A stretch of DNA of 64,000 nucleotides from Isoetes taiwanensis (Eukaryota > Streptophyta > Lycopodiopsida > Isoetales > Isoetaceae). The stretch lies in the NCBI GenBank assembly GCA_021234155.1, contig JAJEKV010000047.1:9032033-9096032 (forward strand). The letters run 5' to 3'. Below the pieces are notes generated by a model, which was not told the origin of the DNA, did no database searches, and was given only the letters and a program-made list of their open reading frames with translations. Of this stretch, positions 31,215 through 42,089 are shown piece by piece. The position numbers and the translations under genes are program-made. Every line of letters begins with the position of its first letter. Position 1 is the first letter of the stretch.

Positions 31215-34200
31215 AGACTGTAGGGCATATAATCTCCTGCTCAAAAATTAAAGAGTTGTGAGCTTTCCACATTCTCCAAAGGAGGATATAAATCCTCCAA
31301 TTATTTAGATGGTGGGGGAATAGGATATCCATCAGAGGAGTGGTAGAAAGGTAGGAATGTTGAACTCCTCTGATGCTAATTCTAGAACTCACTCTGCCCA
31401 GAGACATCCTTGAAAGAGGTGTTCATTTTCGATCTCATGTAAACATCTTTCACACACATTAGAATGAGCCATTCTCAACCTATATCTCTTAGCATTAGTG
31501 GCAAGGGCCCTATGCCAAACTTGCCACATACAAGATTTCATTTTAGGATTGATAGGTGAGTTCCACATGAACATAAGCTTAGCTATACGCCTGTCTTCAT
31601 TAATGTTTCATTTTAGGTGGATAGAAATGACTAAATCATGAGCAAGTTATCTACAGGCTTTTTTAACCCTTAAAGCCTGTCATATCATTGATGTGCCACT
31701 GAGTGGTTTGATTATGCTACCTGCCTCCACTTAGAATTTCCTTTATGATCTGATATAATGTGCCATGCTCTTCTCCCTCAAGGTAGAATTCTGAAATTCA
31801 ATGAAACCACCATTATCAAAAAGATCAGAGATATAGATAATCCCACGGTCTATCCACTTTATGCATTGGATAGGAAAGTGTAGACCTAGACAGATTTGGG
31901 GATTATTTAGGAGCAATGAAGGATTTCAAAAAATGGTCTGATCTTTCCAAGAGTACACCCCCTTAACAGAGTTCCATGATTTAATCCAATTCTTTACGAT
32001 CCCTGGACTACTGTTAGGGACAGTAAAAGCAAAATATAGACTATGGGGAAGAGACATCCTTACATTCCTCCACCCAAAGAGGTGGCACTTATGGAGATAG
32101 TGCCTGATGAGACAAGAGACGGGGTGATGAATTGAATCATTTCCAGTCCTATAAATATATTTTGCTGCTAAAGCAATGCCCTGTTTCTCAATGCTAATAA
32201 TCCTAGCCCGCCCTTTTTTTTTTTTTGCAGCACTCGTTCATGGCCACAGGGATCCAACATCTGTTATTTCCATCACTTGCTAAAATCTTCCAATAATCCC
32301 CTGCAGTTTGTTAGAAACCTTTTTTGGAGCAAGAAGGATAGAAGACTGATAAACATGAGATGAAGAAATTACTGAGTTAGCAATAATTGCTCTTCCGTTT
32401 TGGGATAGATATTTGCTATTGAGAAGATCAGCCTTCCTACTAAATTTCTCAATGATGTCACTCCAGAGATCACTTGCATTAATTCTAAGAGCAAAAGGGA
32501 TACCAAGAACCTTAGTTCTAACATTGGGAGGAAGATACTCATAACCTAAAGCAATTGCAAATTGACCTCCTTTTATCTGATCTCTAGCAATGAGTTTAGA
32601 TTTAGCTGGATTAATCTTGCATCCAGAGCACTCCTCAAACTTGTCCAGAATACTTTGAGTGTTGGCTATAAATTGCCGCTCCATTTTAATGAACGAGAAA
32701 GTGTCATCTGCGAAATGGGCATTAAGAAGGAATTGTTCTCCTCGGTCATTAGACATCTTCAAGCCTGTAATTCTACTAGTTTGACCAGCAAACCTAAGAG
32801 CCTATTCAGCCCTTCCATTACAATAAGGAAGAGAAAGGGGGCAAAGGGGCACCCTTGTTTGACCCCTCTCCTAATATCAAAGAAAGGGTTGCACTCTCCA
32901 TTAATTAGCACAAAAGATCTAGAATTATTTAGAATAGCAAGAAAAATACTAATTACCTCCATGGAGAAGCCAATCTTTTGGCAACACTTGGTTAAAAATC
33001 TCTAACTCACTGGTTGAATGCCTTAGTGATATCCAATTTGAGCAAAGCTATGTCCTTGCTCGATCCTTTGGCCCAATGCATTCCCAAGGTAGCAGTAGCA
33101 ACATTGTCAAGAATAGATCTATCTTTCAGATAAGCACTTTGAGTGTTGATTATGATAAGATCAAGGATGGGCTTAAGTCTTGCTGCTATAGAGGCTGAGA
33201 AGATCTTATAAATGACATTGTTTAGGGATATAGGTCTATAATCAGAAAAAGAGATTGGCTCATCCACTTTGAGAATTAGGGTGATGAAACTGTATTAATC
33301 TTGCAATCCATGAATCTGAGAAGAAGAAACTCATTACAAATATTAGTAATAATAGTCCCAGTAATGTTCCAAGTTTTTTTTTAAATTCAACTGGAAGACC
33401 ATCAGGACCAGGAGTTTTACCATTTTCCATACCACATATATTGGACCAAATCTCCTCCAAGGAGAAGGGAGCCTTCATACTGTTGTTCTGGTCTTCTGTC
33501 ACCATGGGATGAAGCTTTATGAAGTTATCAATATCCATATCAGAATTATTTGTAGCAGTTCCCATGATACTGGTAAAATGGGCAGTAGCTGCTCTTTTTA
33601 GATCATTATCTTCTGAAATAAGAGTATCACCAATCTGCACGTTTGGCTTTAATAAAGAAGTACTTGGAATTGAATCTCATCATCCTTTAGTTCCCTTATT
33701 TTGGCTTTCGGTTGCCAGCCCTTAGCAATTTTAATCTCCTCCCTTTCAATTTGAATTCTTATTGGGTCCTGTTGATTTAGAGGAGTATCAATCAACTGAT
33801 GTCTCAGATTTTCTAGATTTTGCTTCTCTCACATGTGAAGCTTTTTCCCCCAAGTTTTTAACCAGTTTTTGATATTCTTTGCCATCTTAACCCGGCAGTC
33901 CATCCAACCAAACTGTTCTGCAGGTTGAGGGAGCATATTTTAAATCTGCTTAAACCCCTGAATAAATGATGGATGATCCAGAAGGGAGACATTGAGCTTA
34001 AAGAATGAGTTTCTTTTGGCTTGAGCAGAGTTATCTTTTATCTCAATTAATTGAGGATAATGGTCAAAACCATTAAGGTTGGATATCTATTGCTGCAGTT
34101 CCACATGCTCTCACTCAGATAAAACCTATCATGAAGGCACTAAATGGGATCATCAATTCTATGATTAAACCAACTATAGGCATTGGGCTGAGATCTAGCC

Positions 34201-35000
34201 AATTTAAGATTGTGACTGGAAAGTAAATGAGATCAAGAATTGTTCTCTTGTGTTAACAGAGGTCTAAAGTTGATGCTTCTCATATAATTAGGGGTTACCA
34301 TGTTAAATTCCCCAGCAAGAAGACATTCATCATGTGGGATATCGGTGAGATTATTTCTGACAGTATTCCAGAGCACACTTCTATCCCCAGGTTGGTTATG
34401 GGCATAAATATTGACTAAGGCTAACCTCATGTTACCTATGTCGACATGCATGATTTGCCATCTACCACTGCTGTCATGAACCATCTGAATGTTGGAGATA
34501 TCAAGAGTATCTTTCCAAGCCATTGAAATTCGCCCTAAAGTGTTGTTGGCCTTAATAGCCCAGAGCTTAAAATTTCCAGGAAGAGTGTTAGTAATAAGCC
34601 TTTCAAAATTATCATCATGCAATTTATGCTCTTGAAAGAAAATAATGTCAAAATTTATGGAAGAAAGACAAACCTTCAAATTGTCATGCTTGAGATTTGA
34701 GTTAATATCTTGAAGGTTCCAGGAAATACATCTAAGATTAATATCAATGAAATATGGTTTTCTTATAGACCCTAGAGCTTTTCCTAGCAGGCTCATGGGT
34801 GTTTTTCTTATTTATCTTTTTATTTTTGTACGAAACCATATGCCAATCCTCATTATTTTTTCTGTCCAAATGCACATCATACTCATTATATTTGGGTTCA
34901 GATTTATTAGAGTCATCACTGTCATACACATAATCCCCAAAAAAGTCTTCATTGTTAGTGTAATCAGTGATAATAATATCCTAATTGATCTCCCCTCCCT
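31215..35000 (-). mobile_element. LINE (L1-type), minus strand, second subfamily
   Basis: On the minus strand: an ORF1 tail (34929-34744), AP endonuclease (34796-34233: CISWNLQDIN, LLAGEFNMV), RT (33640-32280: GKTPGPDGLPVEF, FSDYRPISLNNVIYK, LDITKAFNQ, GVKQGCPFAPFLF, FADDTFSF) and zf-RVT (31574-31220: MKSCMWQVWHRALATNA). Frameshifts separate most domains. The 3' end is cut at 31215, exactly at the poly(A) of the plus-strand LINE. A T-run at 32213-32227 interrupts the linker. The RT palm FADD is intact. Confidence 0.85.
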
Positions 35001-35203
35001 GAGATTCCACTTCAATATCATAGCAAATTCTGAGAGGCTGAATGCTCAGGGAATGGGAAGGATTACGGGTAATGGTAATAAGGCTCTGTTTATTAGCCTC
35101 ACTATTGTTGCATTCCCCCTTTTCTTCTTTCAGGTCAGCCTGATTGGTGTTGGTGTCGTATGGATTCGAGGAGCGTCACATTAGCTATGGTCAATAAAGA
35201 ACC

Positions 35204-35670
35204 TGTTACACACTAGCACCTCTAGTGATAACCAACACACCAAAAGGGCAAATCCTTCATGAGCCCCAACCTCTACGAGGTTTTATCCCATACCCCCAGG
35301 CACCAAGACCATATGAATTCCTCCCCTTCCTCGAGATGCTTGAGGAACACACCAATGTTGCCGTGAGAAATTGAACCTTGGGCTCTGATACTAAATGTTA
35401 CACATTAGCATCTTTAGTGATAACCAACTCACCAAAAGGGTGGATCCTTCAAGGAAATCGTTATCTAATGGGCCCCAACCTTTTCGAGGCTTTATCCATA
35501 CCCTACAGACCATATCAATTCCCCCCCTTCCTCGAGATGCTTGCCCTCAAGCATGTGAACACACCAATGTTGCCATAAGGAATTGAACCTTGACTCTGAT
35601 TCCAAATGTTACACACTAGCAACTCTAGTGATAACCAACACACCAAAAGGGCGAATCCTTCATGAGCCCC
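35204..35670 (-). repeat. TRIM-like tandem repeats with primer-binding-site motif
   Basis: Units start TGTTACACA/TTAGCA at 35204, 35396 and 35607 (periods 192 and 211), the third incomplete. Just left of the second and third starts lie GGGCTCTGATACTAAA and GACTCTGATTCCAAA, whose complements resemble TTGGTATCAGAGC, the initiator tRNA-Met primer-binding site. Short terminal repeats plus a primer-binding site and no coding region suggest a TRIM element or its tandem derivative. Confidence 0.45.
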
Positions 35671-35895
35671 ATGTCTAGGTTTTTGGAGTTGTAGGCTTCA
35701 ATTCCATGCGAACAATGGGGACATCTTTGTGAAACTCTGTAGGATGCTCAATGCCTTGGAGGCTTCAAAAACAATGTCTCTGCCAGTGTATGACATTGGA
35801 ATCTCATGTATCAAGCCATTAGGAGCCATCAAAGGGTTAGAATTTAACATTGCGTTGTGTTAAGGGGCAATTTGTTAGGAGGAGGGTGTTTGACA

Positions 35896-36540
35896 TTTTT
35901 TTTGTTTAAGGACGAAAAAAAGTCTATTAATCAAAGGCGAACATTACCAGTGTAAATATCTCGACTAACTGTGTAAGCACAAGAAAATGCTCCTAAACAT
36001 GAGCCTAAAGCATTATGTGCTTATTTCAGTAGAGGAGACTAATGATAATAATCTACTTGAAGATATTGAATCCACTTCTTTTCTGAGGGGGGAAGACTTA
36101 TAAGCCATCAATATCTTGGCTTGGGCTACAACAATAACGCTATAAACAGATGAATAAATGCCTTGGAAAATGTGCAGCCTACAACGCTTCCAGATTAACC
36201 ACAATACCCAACCAAACCCTAGATGAAATGCCTTCTACTTGGCTGGGACCCATGCAGCTAGGTAGGATGCCAAGAGAACAGATTGGCTATCCAACGTACT
36301 GCCCATGTAATGTTGAATAAACCTTGTAGCCAAGACCATACTAATTCAACTTTTGGATAAGGAAAGAGGTAATGTTCAAGTTTTTCGACATTTGAGAGGC
36401 AAAGTGCTGCAGAAATACAAAGATTGTAGCATTGCTGCAAGGTATTAACATGCAAACACCTATGTAAAACCTGCCACCAAAGTACAGAAACTTTAGGATG
36501 GGGCAACTTAATTCAAAGCCAGCTCCATGCACGCCATATC
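35896..36540 (-). mobile_element. 5'-truncated LINE fragment (zf-RVT end)
   Basis: The minus strand encodes HPKVSVLWWQVLHRCLHVNTL (about 36490) and further downstream VLWLIWKRCRLHIFQG, the conserved tail of plant L1 ORF2. The 3' end is marked by an A-run on the minus strand (complement about 35897-35906). Confidence 0.75.
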
Positions 36541-36544
36541 TTGG

Positions 36545-37255
36545 AATATCTAAAGATCTTATGGTTGTGGTATGCCTTTTGATATATTTTTAGATTATAT
36601 TAATATGAAAAAAAAAAACCAGCCTAGTATCAAATATAGTTAACTATAACAATATTAGAAATTACAAGTTACAAAACCATATTTTGTTCATAAATTGCTA
36701 GTTACAGAAGGAGGAAAAAGATGATGCTCTTCAAATAAATTGAATTGAATTAGGCTCTATTATGCACAGAGGTCACATGGTCTATGCAAGCTCATTACTA
36801 TATGTAGAATTAAAAATTCCATGTCTTGAAGGCTTTAAGAATAAAATTGACGTAGTAATAATGAACTTACTTAGAACTTGTAGTTATGCACATTGTTTAA
36901 GCACATGCTTGATAGAAGATGCTAGAGCAACCTTCTAAGATGTCTATGAAAGTGCATGTAAAGATTGAATAGATGTAAATAAATCATACTTAACTTTTGT
37001 GAAAGTGCATGTAACGATTGAGTAGACGTAAATAAATCATTATGCTTAACTTTTATTTTTATAAATGCTGACAATTATGATGTATCACATATCCTGAACT
37101 CATATGGCTCATGGACTCATTTACCCCGTGGCAAGTGGTGTCTAAGAAAGTAGTAAATGGGCTGTTGTTGAAATTACTTAGGAATTACGTTTTTTTTTTA
37201 TAATTAATTATAATACCATCATAATGTGAACGTAATTTCAACAAAAGTCCAATTT
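36545..37255. other. Intergenic, no gene seen
   Basis: AT-rich sequence with an A-run near 36608 and a small direct repeat (AAATAAATCAT with flanking similarity, about 36975-37040). No coding potential was recognised. Confidence 0.5.
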
Positions 37256-37413
37256 ATGTCTTATAAGCCTTCGTGAGCTTTCACTTGTATAAGAAGCTTC
37301 GTGTGAGGCTCGGCAACGGATTCGCCACCTCTGTGGCTAGCCTCCCACCTCACCTCACAGCTCGCTTCTTACACGACATTAAAGCACACAAAGGCTTTTT
37401 ATATAATACGTGA
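37256..37413. repeat. Imperfect foldback (about 55-nt arms)
   Basis: The left arm (about 37256-37315) and the reverse complement of the right arm (about 37360-37413) share blocks such as TAAGAAGC, GTGAGG, AAGCCTT and GAGCTTTCA/GTGCTTTAA. The transcript would form a long imperfect hairpin with a loop of about 45 nt. It could be a MITE-type foldback or a MIRNA-like hairpin. Confidence 0.5.
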
Positions 37414-37414
37414 A

Positions 37415-38505
37415 TAAAACTCTTTAAAATGCAACAAATGGCCAAGCCATGCCTTGGGCAACCCGTAAAAATAACTTACGATGCATCCTGCCCTTTTCTC
37501 CAATGGCATCTTGCCACATGGCACAATTTCTTTTCTAGAAATATTAATGACAGCTTTGTTACGTCACATTCAGTCCATTTACGTCACATTATATCTTCTT
37601 TGCCTGGATTTTCGATCGTCTACCTGAGGTCCGATGGGCAGAATGCATCATAAGTTATTTTACATTACAACAATGTTAACTTTTCCTGCATTTCGGCACG
37701 GTCAACTGTGCCTCCACGCTTCGCTCATTAGTGCAGTTTCCCTTGCCGGAATGCAAGGGAATTAAACTCTAGATCTTATATATGCAAAGAACAGATAGGT
37801 GCAATTCAGCCCCATCCGTCTATCACGCCGTGCCATGTGGCACTTTTCTTTTCCAAAAATACTAACAAGCGAAAAAAAACAGAGACATTAAAATTTTTAC
37901 TATGCATCTACCTGGCATTCTGCTGTGTTTACCTCGCATTCAGCGATTCTACCCAACATTCTCGAATTCTACCCAGCATTCTAGCCCGCTGAACATGGTT
38001 CGAAAATAGGGGAGTTCCTCCCCTAAAAATCCGCGCACTTGTGTTAAATTCCGCTCATCCTGAAAAAATTTCGGCAATTTTCCGGCAAGAAAATAAAAAA
38101 TTTCCAGCATAATACACTAAAAAATGCACTAACATATATTTTTTCCAGTAGCCTCAAATACCCAGCGGCATTTTTACTGGTTAGACACATTGCTATTTTC
38201 GAGCCCTGCCACTGAATTGCACCTTTCTGTTGTTCACGTTACACCAATGGTCATTTATGTGCAACTCCTGGCATGTCAACTGGACTCTGCGCTTTGCACG
38301 TCGCCCTGTTTCCATGCCAGGAATGGCATGTAAGTGATCATTCCATGCCAGGATGTAAGTGGTCATTCCTGTATACGTCAAGGTAAGTGGATGAGTCTAA
38401 TGTTATTTTCTTGATTCATTCTTTTGCAGAATGACAAATCGCCTCACCGAAACCTGCAGAATCTGGTCAAGCTTACCTTGACGTAGTGCAATGGAACGAG
38501 AGAAA
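37415..38505. repeat. Diverged relatives of TIR-element copy A
   Basis: Blocks shared with 16860-17180 include the GCCGTGCCATGTGGCAC box (37831-37847) and CGTCGCCCTGTTTCCATGCC (about 38300). Ordered similarity suggests an older copy of the same repeat family. No coding region is present. Confidence 0.45.
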
Positions 38506-38836
38506 TATTGGCTCCCGAAAGGGGGTTGGATTCCAGAAAACGGCGAGCCGAATACGCCGTCCATAATTAGTTTATTATAAATGAGAATCAATTTTGTTGT
38601 AGTAACGCTACGTGGTGCAGATGGTTAATTCATTTGGTTTTCAGTTTCCTTGCGCGAGTTCGAGCCCACCTTTTAACATTTTTTTAATTTGGGGTATTCG
38701 ACTTGTGGAATATTTTTTTAACTTTGGGGGTATTCGACTTGTGGAATAAGTGTGCATGCCGAAACCACGAGTCTAATACCCCCTATTCCACGAGTCAAAT
38801 ACTCCCTGGAATCCAAGTCCAAATGGGGAGCCAATA
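38506..38836. mobile_element. Non-autonomous TIR element (TATTGGCTCCC ends), copy B
   Basis: TATTGGCTCCC at 38506-38516 is matched by GGGAGCCAATA at 38826-38836. Inside lies a tRNA-like module. The 183-bp duplication that follows repeats its right end, giving a second end at 39009-39019. Same family as 16385-17265. Confidence 0.55.
38606..38690 (+). repeat. tRNA-derived SINE-like module
   Basis: A-box TGGTGCAGATGG (38613-38624) and B-box AGTTCGAGCCC (38657-38667) are spaced 32 nt apart as in tRNA-type promoters. They are followed by a T-rich run. Confidence 0.5.
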
Positions 38837-39083
38837 AATGCACTGGCAATGGAAAGGGGGAAGGCATTTTTGCCAGCCCCCTGACCTGCAGAATCCGATG
38901 TTAACTTTGGGGGTATTCGACTTGTGGAATAAGTGTGCATGCCGAAACCACGAGTCTAATACCCCCTATTCCACGAGTCAAATACTCCCTGGAATCCAAG
39001 TCCAAATGGGGAGCCAATAAATGCACTGGCAATGGAAAGGGGGAAGGCATTTTTGCCAGCCCCCTGACCTGCAGAATCCGATG
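38718..39083. repeat. 183-bp near-identical tandem duplication
   Basis: Copy 1 is 38718-38900 and copy 2 is 38901-39083. I saw no clear difference by eye, so the event is recent or artefactual. Confidence 0.93.
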
Positions 39084-39141
39084 GCGCTCCCAGATTCTGC
39101 AGGTCAGGGGGCTGGCAAGAATGCCTTCCCCCTTTCCATTG
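39030..39141. repeat. Near-perfect 49-bp inverted repeat
   Basis: Left arm 39030-39078 and right arm 39093-39141 are reverse complements with about one mismatch, separated by 14 nt. The left arm is also present in the upstream duplicate at 38847-38895. Confidence 0.92.
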
Positions 39142-39399
39142 CACATAACTTCGCACGTCGTTCTGTTTCCAGTCGCCATGTTTCCATGCCAGGAATGGCA
39201 TGGAAGTGTCATTCCCAACATTTTGTGATTTATTTTTCTTCACAAACGACAAACGTGTCAATTACAAACATGTGCTGTATATTGTCGGGTATATTTAGGG
39301 AATCAAAGGTCTTGAATAAAAATAAAAAAATACCTCCATTTCTTTTCTTTCCCCCAACGTGTTGGTAGCTGGGAGAGTTCCAGGGCGTCCCGGCGACCT

Positions 39400-40557
39400 A
39401 TGGCTTCTTCAACTCTCAAATCATTCTGGAACCACCCCGCCGGACCTAAAACAAGTAACTTATTCCTTTAGTTTCTTTTTCGTCTCTCTGTCATTTTGAT
39501 TCTTGGGCAGATCTGGTTGTTTAGTTACGCAATTTTTTCCTTTTTATTTGATACCGGCGCATTTTGGGTATTTTTATGAGATTTCAAATTTTGGTTGTTC
39601 TATGTTAGAAATGAATATCAGTTTATTCAAGTATATGCCCACAAATCCATTTCTACCCAAGTTTTAGAAAGTAATATCCTTGAGAAATTTTGCTGTTTAA
39701 GTCAGATAAGCCAAATGTGAACTTCGAAAACTATTTGAACTCCATGGTTATGTTAGCTATCCACGCAGTGGTGTTAACTACTATGACAGCACTGTTCTTT
39801 TTCTTCTATAGATGTGATGACCATAATGAATGATATTGGAACTTGCTAGTCAATAAATTTGAAACAATTTCCATCCTCTTTTCTCTGTTTATAACGTGTA
39901 AGTTTTGCAGTACTTACTTTCTCTTATTCTTTCCAATTATTTGTCTTCTATTCTAAGAATGCCGACCTAGAAATATGAAATATGATGGACCAGCTAATTT
40001 TGGTGTCATTTCATATCCATCCAGTTCATTTTTGGGCCCCAACATTCAAGTGGGGAATTGCAATTGCAAATATTGCTGATTTTTCAAAGCCACCTGAGAA
40101 AGTGTCTTATCCTCAGCAAATAGGTGATTAATTATGTACGCACTCTTTTTTTCTTTAGAAATATGACTGATTCCATTATCTTGTGCACTCAAATTATTCA
40201 TTTCATGGACAGCTGTTACTGCAACTGGTCTAATATGGTCGCGTTACAGCACGGTTATTACACCGGTATCTCTAACCCTCCAATCTTTATCTGGCCACTT
40301 TTTATTTGCATATAGACGTTGGATTTTGTACTTACCTTCGCACATTTTATTTCAGAAAAATTGGAACTTGTTAAGTGTCAATGTATTTATGGCAGCAACT
40401 GGAATCTATCAACTGTCCAGGAAAATAAAGTAAGTTAAGTGATCATTCTCTGATGCATTTCATTCATAGCCCTTTTCCTTACATTTCAAAATTCCTGTGA
40501 TTGTATATCAGGCACGATTATGCTGAAGACCAAAGTCATGAACTAGAAAAGGCTTGA
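39400..40557 (+). CDS. Mitochondrial pyruvate carrier subunit (MPC2-type)
   Basis: Exons: 39400-39454, 40025-40123, 40213-40265, 40356-40429, 40512-40557. All introns are GT-AG and all phases match. The CDS is 327 nt, encoding 108 residues, the usual family length. Conserved blocks are WNHPAGPKTIHFWAPTFKWG, ANIADFSKPPEKVSYPQQ, GLIWSRYSTVITPKNWNLLS and ATGIYQLSRK. MPC subunits form a heteromer in the inner mitochondrial membrane that imports pyruvate; hydrophobic segments fall in the central exons. The first intron is 570 bp, the others 89, 90 and 82 bp. The close match to plant MPC2/3-type proteins and the intact phases argue for a functional gene. It is easily missed because each exon is short. 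Confidence 0.95.
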
Positions 40558-40559
40558 TA

Positions 40560-42003
40560 ATGTCGAAAAATGTTAGAACACACAGCCATTCAAGGGTTTG
40601 TGGGTTGTGCTAGAACTATGCAACAAAAAATAAACGTAAAATTCTTTACCCCAGTTTGTTTTTCCACCTGAGCTGAAAAAAATTACAAATTGAGCACACA
40701 GTTATCAAAATATACCTGCCTGACTGCTTGTAGTTATTTTTGTGTTTACCTGGAAGATGGAATAGCAAAAGTATTTGCATCAGGTGGTGAAATCCCAATA
40801 GTACCTTCTAACACTCCTGCTATTTCTGCCCCAATTGCTAAGTAACATGTAATTCTGTGAAAGTTATATATACGCATGTTTAATTTGGTCAAAACTAAGG
40901 CATGAGATTTTGGGTGAGGCTTGGACAGCCCACTAACGTCATGGTGCCTTATAAACCTTCAATGCTATCTACTTAAATTAAAATGCACAGAATTCAATGT
41001 CATTCTTAACACTCATTAGGTTCAACGTTTAAGAAATGTTATTCTTTAACACTCATTAGGTTCAACGTTTAGTTCAAGGTAAAAAACGGTGATGTCCCAC
41101 CGTGGGTTGGGCGCTAGAAATTTGTACAATTTGTCCATAGATAGAAAGAGAGTTGTGAATAGAGATTGAAGTTGAATCAGTTGCACCAATTGTAATTATG
41201 AAATACAATTACTTGTTCCATATGTTTGGCAGTCAGTGGCCATTGAACTCTAGGCCTTAAACATTTTAGAGATAAATCCCTAGGCCTTAAACATTTTAGA
41301 GATAAATCCCTTGACCATTAAGATGAGCCAAAAATGGTCTAGGGAATATTAAACATATATGCCTTGGGGGACTCTTACCACCACCACCTTGGCAAATAAA
41401 TACCCCTAGAGCATAAAATGAAGTTAAGGGCACGCATTAAGAAAAACTAGAGGGAATTCATACCTCCACCCTAGGAAAAAAAATATGGGCCCTTAACAAT
41501 AAAAATGAAAAGAGTTGAAATAGTGTATGGCATATAATGTTCAACGGCTATCTTGTCTTCGGACGTGAGAAACAGTTGGCTCCATAATTATTATCTAACA
41601 TGCACAGAGCTGTCAGCTTTAGACCGTGATCGATCCGGGGACTTTTTGTTTCTTTGCGTTACGCTCCATAGCCATGGCGGTCGGAGCTATGGTCGGCTTA
41701 CAAATTATGCTACTTTCACAGAATGCCTGAGAGCCCATAATAGAGGTTGCTGGATGCTCCCATCATGTCAGAATGTATGTGTTGCATGTGCGCCAAGTTT
41801 CGCAGGTCTTTGCTATAAAGACTCTGCCACTTATAATTTTTAATGCCGTAAAGAAGCAAAGTTGTGACGATGGTGATTGTTACCTTGAAGATATATTCCA
41901 CCATCAATAACATATTTGTAAGATATGGCGCTCTCTGTTTTAGTATTGTCTATCCTAATAAAAAAACACTCAGTTTGCAGCAAATTCGAGTGAACTCCAT
42001 TTA
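40560..42003. other. 3' flank of the pyruvate carrier gene, short tandem repeats
   Basis: The first part is probably 3' UTR. A 27-bp unit is repeated near 41006-41033 and 41047-41073, and a perfect 30-bp unit at 41251-41280 and 41281-41310. The 41090-41230 stretch resembles an LTR-retrotransposon leader (GGGTTGGGCGCTAG) but no element could be delimited. No gene was supported in 41500-42000. Confidence 0.5.
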
Positions 42004-42089
42004 GTAATGTAATAATGTAATGTATTATTCTCTCGTTGTTCAGACCCTCAGGTCCATAGGCGGCTTTTACAAAAATGTGCATTTATATT

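Noticed and set aside
38838-39368. Overlapping plus- and minus-strand open frames
   Set aside because: They arise from the 183-bp duplication and the inverted repeat and have no family features.
41090-41230. LTR-retrotransposon leader with primer-binding site
   Set aside because: Suggestive sequence but no LTR ends, second LTR or coding region could be found.
41553-41843. 96-codon plus-strand frame
   Set aside because: No recognisable domain, no neighbouring exon and no support from flanking sequence.
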